The translations under genes were made by a program, and so were the position numbers. Under the pieces are notes generated by a model. That model had not been told where the DNA came from. It searched no databases and saw nothing but the letters and a program-made list of their open reading frames with translations. This document shows positions 53,394-64,000 of a stretch of DNA of 64,000 nucleotides, piece by piece (the stretch's first letter is position 1; every line of letters begins with the position of its first letter). The DNA lies in contig NHCB01000016.1 in NCBI GenBank assembly GCA_002167745.1, forward strand, positions 1-64,000. Reading direction: 5' to 3'. The stretch is from Betaproteobacteria bacterium TMED22 (GTDB taxonomy: Bacteria > Pseudomonadota > Gammaproteobacteria > Burkholderiales > Eutrophovitaceae).

Positions 53394-54254
53394 CTAACTT
53401 TGATCTTGCCGTGTCATTGCGACCTTCATCTTTTTCATCGCTTGCGCTTCAATTTGGCGAATTCTTTCAGCTGAGACTCCATACTCATCAGCCAATTCGT
53501 GTAATGTCAATTGGTCATCATCGTTGAGCCAACGAGCTTGAATAATTGCTCGGCTTCTATCATCAAGATTCGCTAGAGCGGAGGCAAGACCTTCTTTGTG
53601 CGCCACACCCATTTGTTTCTGCTCGAGAACTGCAGACGGCTCCAAATTTGCACTTTGCAAGTATGATATCGGAGAGTAATCATCGTCTTCGCTATCCGAA
53701 AGTGGATCGAGAGCTAGGTCCGAGCCAGACAGGCGCGTTTCCATTTCAGTGACATCGCTGGTTTTTACATCAAGTTTATCGGATATTCGATCGATTTCTT
53801 GATTGCTAAGAGAGTCTAAGTTCGCTTTCATGCTGCGTAGATTGAAAAAGAGTTTTCGTTGCGCTTTCGTTGTCGCAACTTTCACAATACGCCAGTTTTT
53901 AAGCACAAATTCATGAATTTCGGCTTTAATCCAATGAACGGCAAACGATACCAGTCGAGCACCGTTTTCGTAATCATATCTTTTTACAGCTTTCATTAGC
54001 CCGATATTACCTTCTTGAATTAAATCTCCGAAGGGAAGTCCATATCCATTGAATCTTCGTGCAATCGAGACTACCAATCGCAAATGCGACATAATCAGTA
54101 GCTTAGCGGCCTCAAGATCGTCTTCTTCCTTGAGCTTTTTGGCTAGACGAGATTCCTCTTCCGCAGTTAATAAGGGGATGCGGTTAACCGCTTGGATATA
54201 AAGATCCAAGCTTGCTATTGGTGGTAGCGATAATGATGTAAGCGCGTTTGTCAT
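53394..54254 (-). CDS. rpoH: Heat-shock sigma factor sigma32
   Basis: FGDLIQEGNIGLMKAVKRYDYENGARLVSFAVHWIKAEIHEFVLKNWRIVKVATTKAQRKLFFNLR. Confidence 0.98.
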   Translation of the reverse strand: MTNALTSLSLPPIASLDLYIQAVNRIPLLTAEEESRLAKKLKEEDDLEAAKLLIMSHLRLVVSIARRFNGYGLPFGDLIQEGNIGLMKAVKRYDYENGARLVSFAVHWIKAEIHEFVLKNWRIVKVATTKAQRKLFFNLRSMKANLDSLSNQEIDRISDKLDVKTSDVTEMETRLSGSDLALDPLSDSEDDDYSPISYLQSANLEPSAVLEQKQMGVAHKEGLASALANLDDRSRAIIQARWLNDDDQLTLHELADEYGVSAERIRQIEAQAMKKMKVAMTRQDQS

Positions 54255-54341
54255 ATCTTGTCTCCGTTTATGCTATTTTAGCACTCTCCTTCACTGAGTG
54301 CCAAGTATCATCAAAGTTCTACCCGGAAAGCTAACGTATTG

Positions 54342-55235
54342 TTAGTAATCGATTTTTTTGAGATGATTATTGGATGATAGCCACGCACCCAGGAGACTGA
54401 GCGCTACGCTAAAAAGCAAGGGGGAACTTAGAGTGACTAAGTCGGGGTCGCGGATATAGAACCCTAGCGGTTCAAGCATAGGCTGAATAGCATTTAGACC
54501 AAATTTTACGCTAAAAAAGATGATTAAAGCCGCACATAAGCCACCGAGTAGGCCTTGTATGAATCCATAGTAGAGGAAAGGACGTCGGATAAAGCGCCCA
54601 GTTGCTCCTACAATTCGGGCGATTTCAATTTCATCTTTGCGAATTGTGATTTGTAGTTGTATGTTGGTGAAAATGCTTGCTACAAATCCAAGTCCGATGA
54701 GGAGGACAACCATCATTACGAGAATTTTCGATAGATTGACAAATGATTCCAGTTTTAAGGCCCATTTAGCATCGAAACTCACTTCTTCGACAAACGACCA
54801 GTTTTCTATGGTCTGGGCTACGTCGGTCAATTTTTTAGCATCGCTATCTAGCGGCGTTAGCACAAATAGATGAGGGATTGGGTTCGTGTCTAAATTTTTG
54901 ACAAGCTCGCTAAACTCCGAGTTTTTTGATAACTGTTTAAGACCATCGTCTTGGTCAATAAAAGTGATTTCACCGTCGAATAGTTCAGTGAGCTGTTTTT
55001 CGGCTAGCTTAATTGTTTTGTCCGATGAATCAGCAGCTATGAATACATTTAGTTGACTGGTATTGTTTAACTTTCTGGAAAACTGATCTGCGCCATCGAG
55101 TAACATGTAGCAGCCCATAGGGATCGACAAGGCAATACCCATGCCTAGAATGTGTAATATTGAGGTGACTGGCTGTTTAAGAAGTCTGCAAACACTGTCG
55201 CTAAAAGCGCTAGATCTTGAATAGAACCAATTCAT
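54342..55235 (-). CDS. ftsX: Cell division protein FtsX
   Basis: Four-TM FtsX-like permease, IRKDEIEIARIVGATGRFIRRPFLYYG. Confidence 0.94.
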   Translation of the reverse strand: MNWFYSRSSAFSDSVCRLLKQPVTSILHILGMGIALSIPMGCYMLLDGADQFSRKLNNTSQLNVFIAADSSDKTIKLAEKQLTELFDGEITFIDQDDGLKQLSKNSEFSELVKNLDTNPIPHLFVLTPLDSDAKKLTDVAQTIENWSFVEEVSFDAKWALKLESFVNLSKILVMMVVLLIGLGFVASIFTNIQLQITIRKDEIEIARIVGATGRFIRRPFLYYGFIQGLLGGLCAALIIFFSVKFGLNAIQPMLEPLGFYIRDPDLVTLSSPLLFSVALSLLGAWLSSNNHLKKIDY

Positions 55236-55885
55236 GCTTGGAGTTCTCCTTGCTTGAGTTCGATGATGCGCGCGCCTAACCCTTGGATCATGGCAGGATC
55301 ATGTGTGGCAATGACTACTGTCACGCCTACACGGTTAAAGGCACGGAACATTGTTACGATATCTGCCGCATAACCTGGATCCAGGTTTCCTGTTGGTTCA
55401 TCTGCGAGCAAAATCGCTGGTTTGTTCACAACGGCACGTGCTATGCACAAACGTTGCTGTTCCCCGCCGGACAAAGTCACAGGATTAAAGCTTCCTTTTT
55501 CGAGTAATCCGACCTTATCCAGTGCTGCCCTAACTCTTGTAGTTATTTCTGATTTTGAGAGGCCGGATATTAATAGTGGAAGCGCCACATTGTGAAAAAC
55601 GCTTCGGTCAATTAGGAGTTTATGATCTTGGAAAACAAACCCGAAGTTGCGTCTGAGATAGGGTAAAGCAGAGCGATTTAGTGATGAGAGTTTGGTGCCG
55701 TTAATAGCTACAGAGCCGCTGGTGGACCTTTCAATGCCACCAATCAGTTTCATCAAAGTGGATTTCCCTGCCCCCGAATGTCCGGTGAGAAAGACCATTT
55801 CTCCCTCTTGGATTGAGAGGGAGACATTTTTTAAAGCTTGGTGACCACCAGGGTATCGCTTAGATAGGTCTTTAGTTTCTATCAT
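55232..55885 (-). CDS. ftsE: Cell division ATP-binding protein FtsE
   Basis: GHSGAGKSTLMKLI, LSGGEQQRLCIARA. Confidence 0.96.
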   Translation of the reverse strand: MIETKDLSKRYPGGHQALKNVSLSIQEGEMVFLTGHSGAGKSTLMKLIGGIERSTSGSVAINGTKLSSLNRSALPYLRRNFGFVFQDHKLLIDRSVFHNVALPLLISGLSKSEITTRVRAALDKVGLLEKGSFNPVTLSGGEQQRLCIARAVVNKPAILLADEPTGNLDPGYAADIVTMFRAFNRVGVTVVIATHDPAMIQGLGARIIELKQGELQA

Positions 55886-55907
55886 TTATTTTTTTAGCGT
55901 TTATTAT

Positions 55908-56897
55908 TTACTCTTGGAGCATTGCGTCAATGAACTCTTCTGCTGAAAAAGGTATCAGATCTTCGATCCCTTCGCCAATACCAATATACTTTATTGGAAT
56001 ATCTCTATATTCGGCGACCCCAAATAGACAGCCACCCTTCGCGGTTCCATCAAGCTTAGTTAGCACAATACTGTCGACACCTAATGCCTCATCAAAGGAC
56101 TTTACCTGCTCAATAGCATTTTGTCCTGTATTTGCGTCTATAACTAGCATAACCTCATTTGGAGCCGTATCGATCGCCTTGCCCATGACGCGCTTCACTT
56201 TTTCAAGTTCAGCCATTAAATGTTTTTGCGTTGGAAGGCGTCCTGCCGTATCAGCTAGTACGACATCAATGTTCTTGGCTTTTGCGGACTCGATTGCGTC
56301 ATAAATGACTGCGGCGGAGTCCCCACGGGACTGAGAAACCACGGTCACTTGATTACGTTCACCCCAAATTTTAATTTGTTCTTCGGCTGCAGCTCGAAAT
56401 GTGTCCCCGGCAGCAAGTAGTACGCTTTTGCCGGCTTCTGTGAATTGTTTCGTCAGCTTACCGATGGTCGTTGTTTTGCCTGCTCCATTGACACCAGCGA
56501 TTAATATAACGTAGGGGCGACCAGTTTTTTCTTTTTTGGGGTTACATAGGCGGCCCAATAAACTTAACATTTGTGTTTTAAGGGTAGCTCTCACTTCTGA
56601 AGTCGTTTGAAGGTTATTTTTTTTAGCGATGGCTTTCGTTTTTTCGATCAGCTGTTGCGTCGCGCTTACTCCAACATCGCTTGTGAGTAGCACGGTTTCA
56701 AGCTGGTCAAACAGATCATCATCAACGAGCGTCTTCGTCGAAAAAATTTGAGTAATTTTTTCCCCTAGTTTGGAGCGAGTCAATGAAAGGCTATCGGTCC
56801 AGCGTTTTTTTGAGGCTCGAGCTGAATCGGATTGTGCTGCTTCTTCCGAATTATCCGACACTTTTGAAACTTTACGGGGCTTTAGAAAACTAAACAT
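55908..56897 (-). CDS. ftsY: Signal recognition particle receptor FtsY
   Basis: GVNGAGKTTTIGKL, DTAGRLPTQ, TKLDGTAKGG. Confidence 0.97.
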   Translation of the reverse strand: MFSFLKPRKVSKVSDNSEEAAQSDSARASKKRWTDSLSLTRSKLGEKITQIFSTKTLVDDDLFDQLETVLLTSDVGVSATQQLIEKTKAIAKKNNLQTTSEVRATLKTQMLSLLGRLCNPKKEKTGRPYVILIAGVNGAGKTTTIGKLTKQFTEAGKSVLLAAGDTFRAAAEEQIKIWGERNQVTVVSQSRGDSAAVIYDAIESAKAKNIDVVLADTAGRLPTQKHLMAELEKVKRVMGKAIDTAPNEVMLVIDANTGQNAIEQVKSFDEALGVDSIVLTKLDGTAKGGCLFGVAEYRDIPIKYIGIGEGIEDLIPFSAEEFIDAMLQE

Positions 56898-57035
56898 TCT
56901 TCGTGGCGCTATTCTTTTTGTTAATCCGAATCATAGGGGATACTCAGGAGGCTTTATTGTAAACTCTCAACAGAAAAGTGGCGCGAGTTATTTATTGGCA
57001 TACTGCTGTTTTTAATTTACTCTTGACGTCAGACG

Positions 57036-58403
57036 GTGATTTTCATGAAAATATATGTGGCAGGGCAGTTTTTTATTATTAATCTAGTTATATCGTTCCT
57101 CTTTGCAACTGGCGTTCAAGCCGCTGCGGTCCCAGCAAAACCGTCCATATTTCAACATACGCTCGCTAACGGCTTAGAGATCATCGTTAAGCCTGATCAC
57201 CGCTCTCCTGTCGCTGCCATAATGGTTTGGTACCGCGCTGGCAGTATTGATGAGGTGAATGGACGCACAGGGATCGCTCATTTGCTCGAGCACATGATGT
57301 TTCAGGGTACAGAAACGGTCGGCCCGGGAGATCACGCAAGGAAAATTGCCGCGACGGGTGGCCGGTCAAATGCGTTTACATCTACTGACTACACTGGTTA
57401 TTTGCAAGAGCTCCATAGTTCAGAACTTGAGTTAGCCATGCAACTTGAAGCAGATCGGATGGAAAATTTGTTGTTGCGTGATAAAGAATTCAATAATGAG
57501 TTACGGGTAGTGATGGAAGAGAGACGACAAAGAGTCGACGACAACCCTCGGGGGTTACTCATGGAGCAGCTAGCTGCTGCAATGTACGTGGCGCATCCTT
57601 ACAGAACTCCTATTGTAGGTTGGATGAATGACCTCGAACATTTAACAATCGAGGATGCTGCCGATTGGTACCGGCGATGGTATGTGCCTAATAATGCTGC
57701 TTTAGTCATTGCGGGAGATGTGGAGTCGGAGAATGTCGTTTTACTCGCGGAGAAGTATTTCGGAAGTATAAAATCCAAGATATTGCCGTCGAGAAAGCCA
57801 CAGGAAGAGCCAGTGCGTCGCGGTAGTCGCAGAGTCACGGTGCAGGCAAATACCACTCTACAGTCGCAAATCATTGCTTACTCAGCGCCAAAATTATCAG
57901 ACGTTGAAGCGGATTGGGAGCCTTACGCATTATATTTATTAGCGGGAGTGCTCGACGGCCACTCTGCAGCTCGATTGCATAAACGTTTAGTGTTGGAGGA
58001 AAAAATTGCACACTCAGTTAGCGTAAGTTACGATGGATTGAGACGAGGTCCAGGGGCATTCTATGTTTCATTCTCTCCTGTTGAGGGTCGTACTTTGACG
58101 GAGCTGGAAAACGGTTGGAACGACGAGATTCTCAAACTCACGGAAGGTGAGGTGAGTGACGCAGAATTAAATCGTGTTAAGGCCCAGGTGATTGCTGGCC
58201 AGGTTTTCTCGGGTGACTCAGTTCTCGGGCAAGCCAGTCGGATGGGTCGGATGTGGGCGATAGGATTTGCTCCAGATGCACCTGATGTAATCAACGAAAA
58301 ACTCAGTGCCATCACATCTCTCCAGGTTCAAGAGGTGGCAAAAAAATACTTGGTTGGGAGCCATACCACTTCAGCGATTCTTGAGCCAAACATTTCTAAT
58401 TAG
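57036..58403 (+). CDS. M16 zinc peptidase (catalytic type)
   Basis: HLLEHMMFQG (HxxEH), signal peptide; start 57036 or 57045. Confidence 0.94.
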   Translation: MIFMKIYVAGQFFIINLVISFLFATGVQAAAVPAKPSIFQHTLANGLEIIVKPDHRSPVAAIMVWYRAGSIDEVNGRTGIAHLLEHMMFQGTETVGPGDHARKIAATGGRSNAFTSTDYTGYLQELHSSELELAMQLEADRMENLLLRDKEFNNELRVVMEERRQRVDDNPRGLLMEQLAAAMYVAHPYRTPIVGWMNDLEHLTIEDAADWYRRWYVPNNAALVIAGDVESENVVLLAEKYFGSIKSKILPSRKPQEEPVRRGSRRVTVQANTTLQSQIIAYSAPKLSDVEADWEPYALYLLAGVLDGHSAARLHKRLVLEEKIAHSVSVSYDGLRRGPGAFYVSFSPVEGRTLTELENGWNDEILKLTEGEVSDAELNRVKAQVIAGQVFSGDSVLGQASRMGRMWAIGFAPDAPDVINEKLSAITSLQVQEVAKKYLVGSHTTSAILEPNISN

Positions 58404-58425
58404 GTTGTATTCGGGGAGTATTGTT

Positions 58426-59787
58426 ATGTTGAATGTCATGAAAGGCTTGCGTAATTTAACGGGTTCATATTCTCGAATCTTAGTCATTTTCGTCTGTTGC
58501 TATTCATCTGTTACCCACAGTCAAGTAAGGGAGCAGTGGGTGACTGATTCTGGTTCTAAGGTGATCTTCATTCAATCTTTAGGATTGCCAATGGTGGATG
58601 TCTCAGTGGATTTTTTTGCTGGAGCAGCCTTTGATCCGGCCGATAAACAAGGGTTAGCTCGACTAACAATGCAGTTACTCGATAAAGGAACGCACCAGTA
58701 TGATGAGTTTGCTATAGCGGAAAGACTGGCAACGAACGGATCTCAAATGAGCGGTAACTTTGATTTGGATCGATCGGGGGTGTCGTTAAGAAGCTTGTCC
58801 TATGACGAACCGTTGACGGATTCGATCTCGCTCCTATCCGAAATACTATCGAACCCAGTATTTCCAGCAGAGGTGTTGAATAGAGAAAAAGAAGTATCCA
58901 TTATTTCTTTGCGTGAGCGTAATACGCGGCCCAGTTCAATTGCGGCAAAATTGATGTCGGAGGCCTTGTTTGGTGAACATCCATATCGTTCTACAGGAAT
59001 TGGCACAGAGGAGACGATTGAATCTTTGGCGAGGAGCGATCTTGTGGGGTTTCATCAGAGGTTTTATAGAGCGAGTAATGCTGTGATAACAATCGTGGGC
59101 GATTTAGATGAGGAAAGGGCCAGGACGATCGCTGAAAACATAACGAACGGTCTACCAAAAGGCTCAATAGAACGCGAGCAATTACCAGATATCATGGCGA
59201 TAACTGAAGTGCAGGAGCTCATTATTCCTCATGATTCAGCGCAAGCTCATATTCGTATTGGTATGGTGGGGTTTAGACGCGGAGATCCAGATCATTTGCC
59301 ACTGGTATTAGCGAACCAAATACTCGGCGGCGGCGGAATGACCTCGATTCTGTATGACGAGCTGAGGGAACGTCGAGGAATGACTTATGGTGTGGGAAGT
59401 TATTTTAATCCGCTGAAAGATCCTGGAGCCTTTGTGGTAGCGTTTCAAACTAGAAAAGATCAAGCTTGGGAAGCATTAGATGTCACGCTAAATATTCTTA
59501 GGAAGTTTGTTGAGAGTGGTCCGGACGCTGAGCAGGTTGAGCGCGCGAAAAAATATTTCGTTGGTGCATTTGCTCTAAATGTTGATAGTAATGGTGAGTT
59601 ACTCGATTACTATTCAACGATCAATTTTTATGACCTGCCTCTCGATTATATTGACAGCTTCTCAAGTCGCGTTGAAGCGGTGACGCTTAATCAAATCAGA
59701 GATGCAATCAGTCGCCGGATGAGTTTGGATAAAGTCGTACGCATTATTGTCGGACCCGAAAAACCCTTAACTGAACCTAATGGCTAA
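58426..59787 (+). CDS. M16 peptidase-like protein lacking HxxEH
   Basis: QGLARLTMQLLDKGTHQYDEF in place of the zinc motif; ATG 58426 with GGGGAG upstream (ORF open from 58306). Confidence 0.9.
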   Translation: MLNVMKGLRNLTGSYSRILVIFVCCYSSVTHSQVREQWVTDSGSKVIFIQSLGLPMVDVSVDFFAGAAFDPADKQGLARLTMQLLDKGTHQYDEFAIAERLATNGSQMSGNFDLDRSGVSLRSLSYDEPLTDSISLLSEILSNPVFPAEVLNREKEVSIISLRERNTRPSSIAAKLMSEALFGEHPYRSTGIGTEETIESLARSDLVGFHQRFYRASNAVITIVGDLDEERARTIAENITNGLPKGSIEREQLPDIMAITEVQELIIPHDSAQAHIRIGMVGFRRGDPDHLPLVLANQILGGGGMTSILYDELRERRGMTYGVGSYFNPLKDPGAFVVAFQTRKDQAWEALDVTLNILRKFVESGPDAEQVERAKKYFVGAFALNVDSNGELLDYYSTINFYDLPLDYIDSFSSRVEAVTLNQIRDAISRRMSLDKVVRIIVGPEKPLTEPNG

Positions 59788-60322
59788 TACGGTTCGGGTC
59801 ATCGGTGGTGACTTGAGAGGTAGGACCTTGCGTTTTCCTGATCTGGAAGGGCTTAGGCCAACGCCAGATCGAGTGAGAGAAACTTTATTTAATTGGCTCG
59901 GACAGAGATTGGACGGTTCAGCTTGTCTAGATTTGTTTACTGGTAGCGCAGCCTTAGCCTTTGAAGCAGTTTCCCGAGGTGCTACTTGTGTAGATGCAGT
60001 TGATGTTAATGAGAAAGCGTGTGCGTCTGCCCAAGAGAATTGTCGTAAGGCTGAGGTCGCGAATATGACTGTCACGTGCTCGGAGGCAACTGATTTCCTT
60101 CGGCAGAATAAGAAAATTTTTGATGTCGTATTTTTGGATCCACCTTTTGCGGAAAATACGTTGATGGAGGCCGTATTAGCAGTTTTGCCGAGGCATCTCA
60201 GTAATGGATGTAGAATCTACGTAGAGTCGGCCCAATCTATCGAGGTCCCGCAGGATTTCAAACCGTTAAGGATAGCAAAGGCCGGTCGTGTTCACTTCGC
60301 TTTATGGGAGTTTCAAAGATAA
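59780..60322 (+). CDS. rsmD: 16S rRNA (guanine(966)-N(2))-methyltransferase
   Basis: [41 protein letters not shown]. Confidence 0.96.
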   Translation: MANTVRVIGGDLRGRTLRFPDLEGLRPTPDRVRETLFNWLGQRLDGSACLDLFTGSAALAFEAVSRGATCVDAVDVNEKACASAQENCRKAEVANMTVTCSEATDFLRQNKKIFDVVFLDPPFAENTLMEAVLAVLPRHLSNGCRIYVESAQSIEVPQDFKPLRIAKAGRVHFALWEFQR

Positions 60323-60323
60323 G

Positions 60324-61090
<767 letters not shown>

Positions 61091-61091
61091 A

Positions 61092-61910
61092 TCATTTTTG
61101 ACATTTTGGACAGTAAAAAGATGATCTTTGTCCTAAAGTGATTGATTTAATAGTCGTCTCACATTTGCGACAAGGTTCTCCATCGCGCCCGTACACCATG
61201 TATTCTTGTTGGAAGTATCCTGTGGATCCGTCGGCTAAGTAAAAGTCCTGAAGACTGCTTCCTCCAGCTCGGATAGCTCTCTTAAGAGTTGTTTTGATTG
61301 CCGTAATCAAACGCTCGAGTTTTCGACGACTTACATCATTAGCGCGTCGACTCGGGCGTATGCCGGCGTGAAATAATGATTCGTTGGCATATATATTTCC
61401 GACGCCGGTAACAACTTGGTTATTCATTATCTGTAATTTGACGGCCGAGGATTTAGTTTGTAATTTTTGATGTAGAAAATCGCTGTTAAATTCGTCATCT
61501 AATGGTTCCGGACCCAGATGACTTATTAAGCGGTGATCGTTGGGGTTATTAGCAGTCCATATAAGTGCGCCAAATTTTCTTGGGTCTCGATACCGGATGA
61601 TATTGTTATTCGATACGTGAAGATCATAATGTTCGTGTTTAGTAGGAGTTTCGCTTGAGGGGTTCAGGACTCGCAGGCTGCCGGACATTCCGAGATGAAT
61701 GATCAACCAACCAGCGGAGCAGTCAATCAGAATGTATTTAGCCCTTCGAGTAATCGATGCGATTTTCAGGCCTGGTAATATCTTTCGAAGTTTCTGCGGA
61801 ATTGGCCACCTAAGCTGCAGATTACGAAGAACAATCTTCTCTATCGTTTGCCCTCTCAGAAAAGGCTCTATCCCTTGTTTGGTAATTTCAACTTCTGGCA
61901 ACTCGGGCAT
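61092..61910 (-). CDS. mutM: Formamidopyrimidine-DNA glycosylase
   Basis: MPELPEVEITKQGI N-terminus, C-terminal zinc finger CRKCETTI...FYCPKCQK. Confidence 0.98.
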   Translation of the reverse strand: MPELPEVEITKQGIEPFLRGQTIEKIVLRNLQLRWPIPQKLRKILPGLKIASITRRAKYILIDCSAGWLIIHLGMSGSLRVLNPSSETPTKHEHYDLHVSNNNIIRYRDPRKFGALIWTANNPNDHRLISHLGPEPLDDEFNSDFLHQKLQTKSSAVKLQIMNNQVVTGVGNIYANESLFHAGIRPSRRANDVSRRKLERLITAIKTTLKRAIRAGGSSLQDFYLADGSTGYFQQEYMVYGRDGEPCRKCETTIKSITLGQRSSFYCPKCQK

Positions 61911-61926
61911 TAACTTAACCCCTTAT

Positions 61927-62805
61927 TCAAAGGGTGCGGGCGACCTCGTAAGGATCTATTAATCTTAGGCCCGCATCATGCCCTACTTTGTACACGATGT
62001 CTTCGTCGGATCGGATTAAGAGGTAGCCTTTTTCTGTTCTTTTTACTGATACGGTTACTTGGCGTCCATTTTCGAATGAGACCTCGATGTTGTCGTATTT
62101 AAAATCAGATGGTTGATTCGCGATAGTTGTCTCTGTAGCGGCAGTATATGGCCAACCCATTGCCCAAATCTTTATTTTGGAAGATGGGATCCCCGGTAAG
62201 TTTTCAGTTTCAGATATCATTGACCATAACCCATTGACCCCACGCTCTGCGCGCCAAGTCTTTGTTTTAAAAGCCACAGGAACTTCTTCGGCACCTAATA
62301 ATTTCCTGTCAACGACCTTGATAGGATCATAGGGCAAGTTATACCCATGATGTGTTTTCGTTAGGAAAATCCGATCATTCACCTGAACATACTGTTCATT
62401 GGTTACCTCATTGATATTGCCGAATTTAATCGTTTCTTGATCAAGAGTCACGGTATATTGTGATGGATTGAATCCATAGTTCCGAGAGGGTTTTTTAATC
62501 TCATTAATGATGGGCGCCTCTGCAAGATCAAGAACGAGTTTTATAACTTCAGAGTTTGCGCGCGCCCGAAATGGTTTTGTAATCGTCCAAGTGGTTGCAT
62601 TTCTTGAAAAGTCCATCGAGAAACTGTTATTTTTTACGATCGTAATGCGATCGATTTTGTTTTTATCTAAGCCGACGAGCTGCTCGGATTTAACGGACTC
62701 AGCGTCTTGATTCAAAAATAGATAAGCGCCTAGTAATGCAAGAACGCCAATTAGTAGCAGATTAAGTAAAAGTCGAGATTTCATGCCCTGCGTCGCAGCC
62801 ACCAA
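61927..62805 (-). CDS. DUF4340 protein
   Basis: N-terminal TM, DRITIVKNN...WTITKPFRARANSEVI; adjacent to GldG-like ORF. Confidence 0.8.
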   Translation of the reverse strand: MVAATQGMKSRLLLNLLLIGVLALLGAYLFLNQDAESVKSEQLVGLDKNKIDRITIVKNNSFSMDFSRNATTWTITKPFRARANSEVIKLVLDLAEAPIINEIKKPSRNYGFNPSQYTVTLDQETIKFGNINEVTNEQYVQVNDRIFLTKTHHGYNLPYDPIKVVDRKLLGAEEVPVAFKTKTWRAERGVNGLWSMISETENLPGIPSSKIKIWAMGWPYTAATETTIANQPSDFKYDNIEVSFENGRQVTVSVKRTEKGYLLIRSDEDIVYKVGHDAGLRLIDPYEVARTL

Positions 62806-64000
62806 ATTAGTGTCCCGGCGCTTAATAAGCCAATTGGCCCTGCAAATAAGAATCCTGAAACAATTAAGGATATTGCTAACGGCGGCAAATTTAACGACAT
62901 ATCGATTCTGGATTTAGGTGCAATCGATATCAACGCATCATCACCAGAGATCCAGTTGACAATATTGGTGATTAAATCAGAATTTCCCAGAGAAGCTAGG
63001 AACTCATTTGAAAATGCTTTTCCAGAGCCAACAATGACCACTCTTTGGCGTTTATCATCAATATTTCGCTCCATTGCGGCCGCTATTGTGATCGGCCCTT
63101 TGATATCTTCACCTTCTTCATAGGTGGCATTTTTGAGGCCGTGTGTTTCAATCCAACCTTGGGGCGCAACGGTGATTAATGGCGTAAAGCTATATCCAGT
63201 ATTGTTTGACTCGTAGATTCCTCGTGCGTAAGGGAAAACTGTATTAACAGTCATTAGCTCTGTCACGGGGTGATCAGCGTATTGCTGCGCAAGCGAAAAC
63301 GCTATCGAGCCATTCTGTGATCGAGCGCTGGGATCAATTACAACGCCGCCTGGTAATACGATGCCGAGAGTGTTAGCTATTGCATCTAACCCCGCGGTAG
63401 TTTCTTCGTCAATCATCCATAGCAAGTTACCACCGCCTTGAAGATATCTCTTTATTCGATTTACCTCTCCGGGGAGCAATGTAACTGTCGGCGCGCCGAT
63501 TACTAACACGGATTCATCAGGACTCAGGTCCTGCCCGGAAGCAAAATTTAAAATATCCAACTGAAAGCCGCGTGCAGAGAGTTTTTCCCCAAGATCACTC
63601 AGATCCTTACTCCCTTGTCTGGAGAAGTCGCCCTCGCCGTGACCGATTAGGGCAGTGATGACTTGTTGCTCCGTTCTCATTAGACGAATGAGTAGATTAG
63701 TTAGGTCTTGCTCGTTAAGCGTTTTTAGTTTTTCCGTGCGACCGTCTAGTTCAACAACTAATTCCCCGTTGACGGTGACTCCCGCTTTTTTTGCGGCAAA
63801 TGGATCCTCTCTAGGATTAACAAACGTAAATTGAAGGTTATTTTTTTCAAGCTGATAGGGTGTGAGAAAATTAACGATAGGCTGCCGTAAATCACCTTCA
63901 GCATCAGTGGTAACAAACGCGGTGATACTAATTGGCGCATCGATTTTCTTGAGTATTTCAACGGTCGCTGGAGAGAGCGTGTTTCGTTGGCTGTGCGTTA
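62781..64000 (-). CDS. GldG-family (ABC-associated auxiliary) protein, 5' end outside window
   Basis: Manual translation upstream of 63680 stays open to position 64000 in the same frame (...THSQRNTLSPATVEILKKIDAPISITAFVTTDAEGDLRQPIVNFLTPYQLEKNNLQFTFVNPREDPFAAKKAGVTVNGELVVELDGRTEKLKTLNEQDLTNLLIRLMRTEQQV...). Confidence 0.85.
   Translation of the reverse strand, partial: THSQRNTLSPATVEILKKIDAPISITAFVTTDAEGDLRQPIVNFLTPYQLEKNNLQFTFVNPREDPFAAKKAGVTVNGELVVELDGRTEKLKTLNEQDLTNLLIRLMRTEQQVITALIGHGEGDFSRQGSKDLSDLGEKLSARGFQLDILNFASGQDLSPDESVLVIGAPTVTLLPGEVNRIKRYLQGGGNLLWMIDEETTAGLDAIANTLGIVLPGGVVIDPSARSQNGSIAFSLAQQYADHPVTELMTVNTVFPYARGIYESNNTGYSFTPLITVAPQGWIETHGLKNATYEEGEDIKGPITIAAAMERNIDDKRQRVVIVGSGKAFSNEFLASLGNSDLITNIVNWISGDDALISIAPKSRIDMSLNLPPLAISLIVSGFLFAGPIGLLSAGTLIWWLRRRA

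Noticed and set aside
55930-56304. 124-aa plus-strand ORF antisense to ftsY
   Set aside because: Low-complexity Ser/Thr-rich shadow frame; ftsY is unambiguous.
63758-63961. 67-aa minus-strand ORF at right edge
   Set aside because: Out of frame with the GldG-like coding sequence that spans the same interval.

Overview
A 64 kb chromosomal window from a Gram-negative proteobacterium with beta/gamma-type gene order. It is almost entirely housekeeping and has no prophage, CRISPR array, rRNA or tRNA that I could see. Blocks in order: outer-membrane porin; valS, holC, pepA, lptF-lptG; RDD protein; a decayed yqgE remnant next to ruvX; pyrR-pyrB; M3 oligopeptidase (prlC), xthA; glnA-ntrB-ntrC; rhodanese; uppP; thiC; ygfA; an LPS-core glycosyltransferase island (waaA, waaC, a GT-A-like unknown, a GT17, three GT2, a GT9); lipA-lipB-ybeD-dacC; argB, HAD nucleotidase, slmA; moeB/thiF; ctpA-envC-gpmA; rhodanese-grxC-secB-gpsA; trmL; bioB-bioC; a caa3-type cytochrome oxidase operon (coxB-coxA, 30-aa small ORF, ctaG, DUF2970, coxC, DUF2909, SURF1, unknown, ctaB, SCO1); rpoH; ftsX-ftsE-ftsY; two M16 peptidase-like genes; rsmD-coaD-ferredoxin; mutM; DUF4340 and a GldG-like ORF running off the right edge. 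I found no clearly novel system. The best non-obvious signals are: (1) a frameshifted, truncated yqgE pseudogene upstream of ruvX; (2) a paired NtrC enhancer plus sigma54 promoter upstream of glnA, close to a divergent rhodanese gene; (3) an 18-bp perfect hairpin between coxA and an unannotated 30-aa ORF; (4) absence of ctaA from an otherwise complete cox operon; (5) a bacterial GT17 and an unassigned GT-A-like protein in a mosaic-strand LPS locus.
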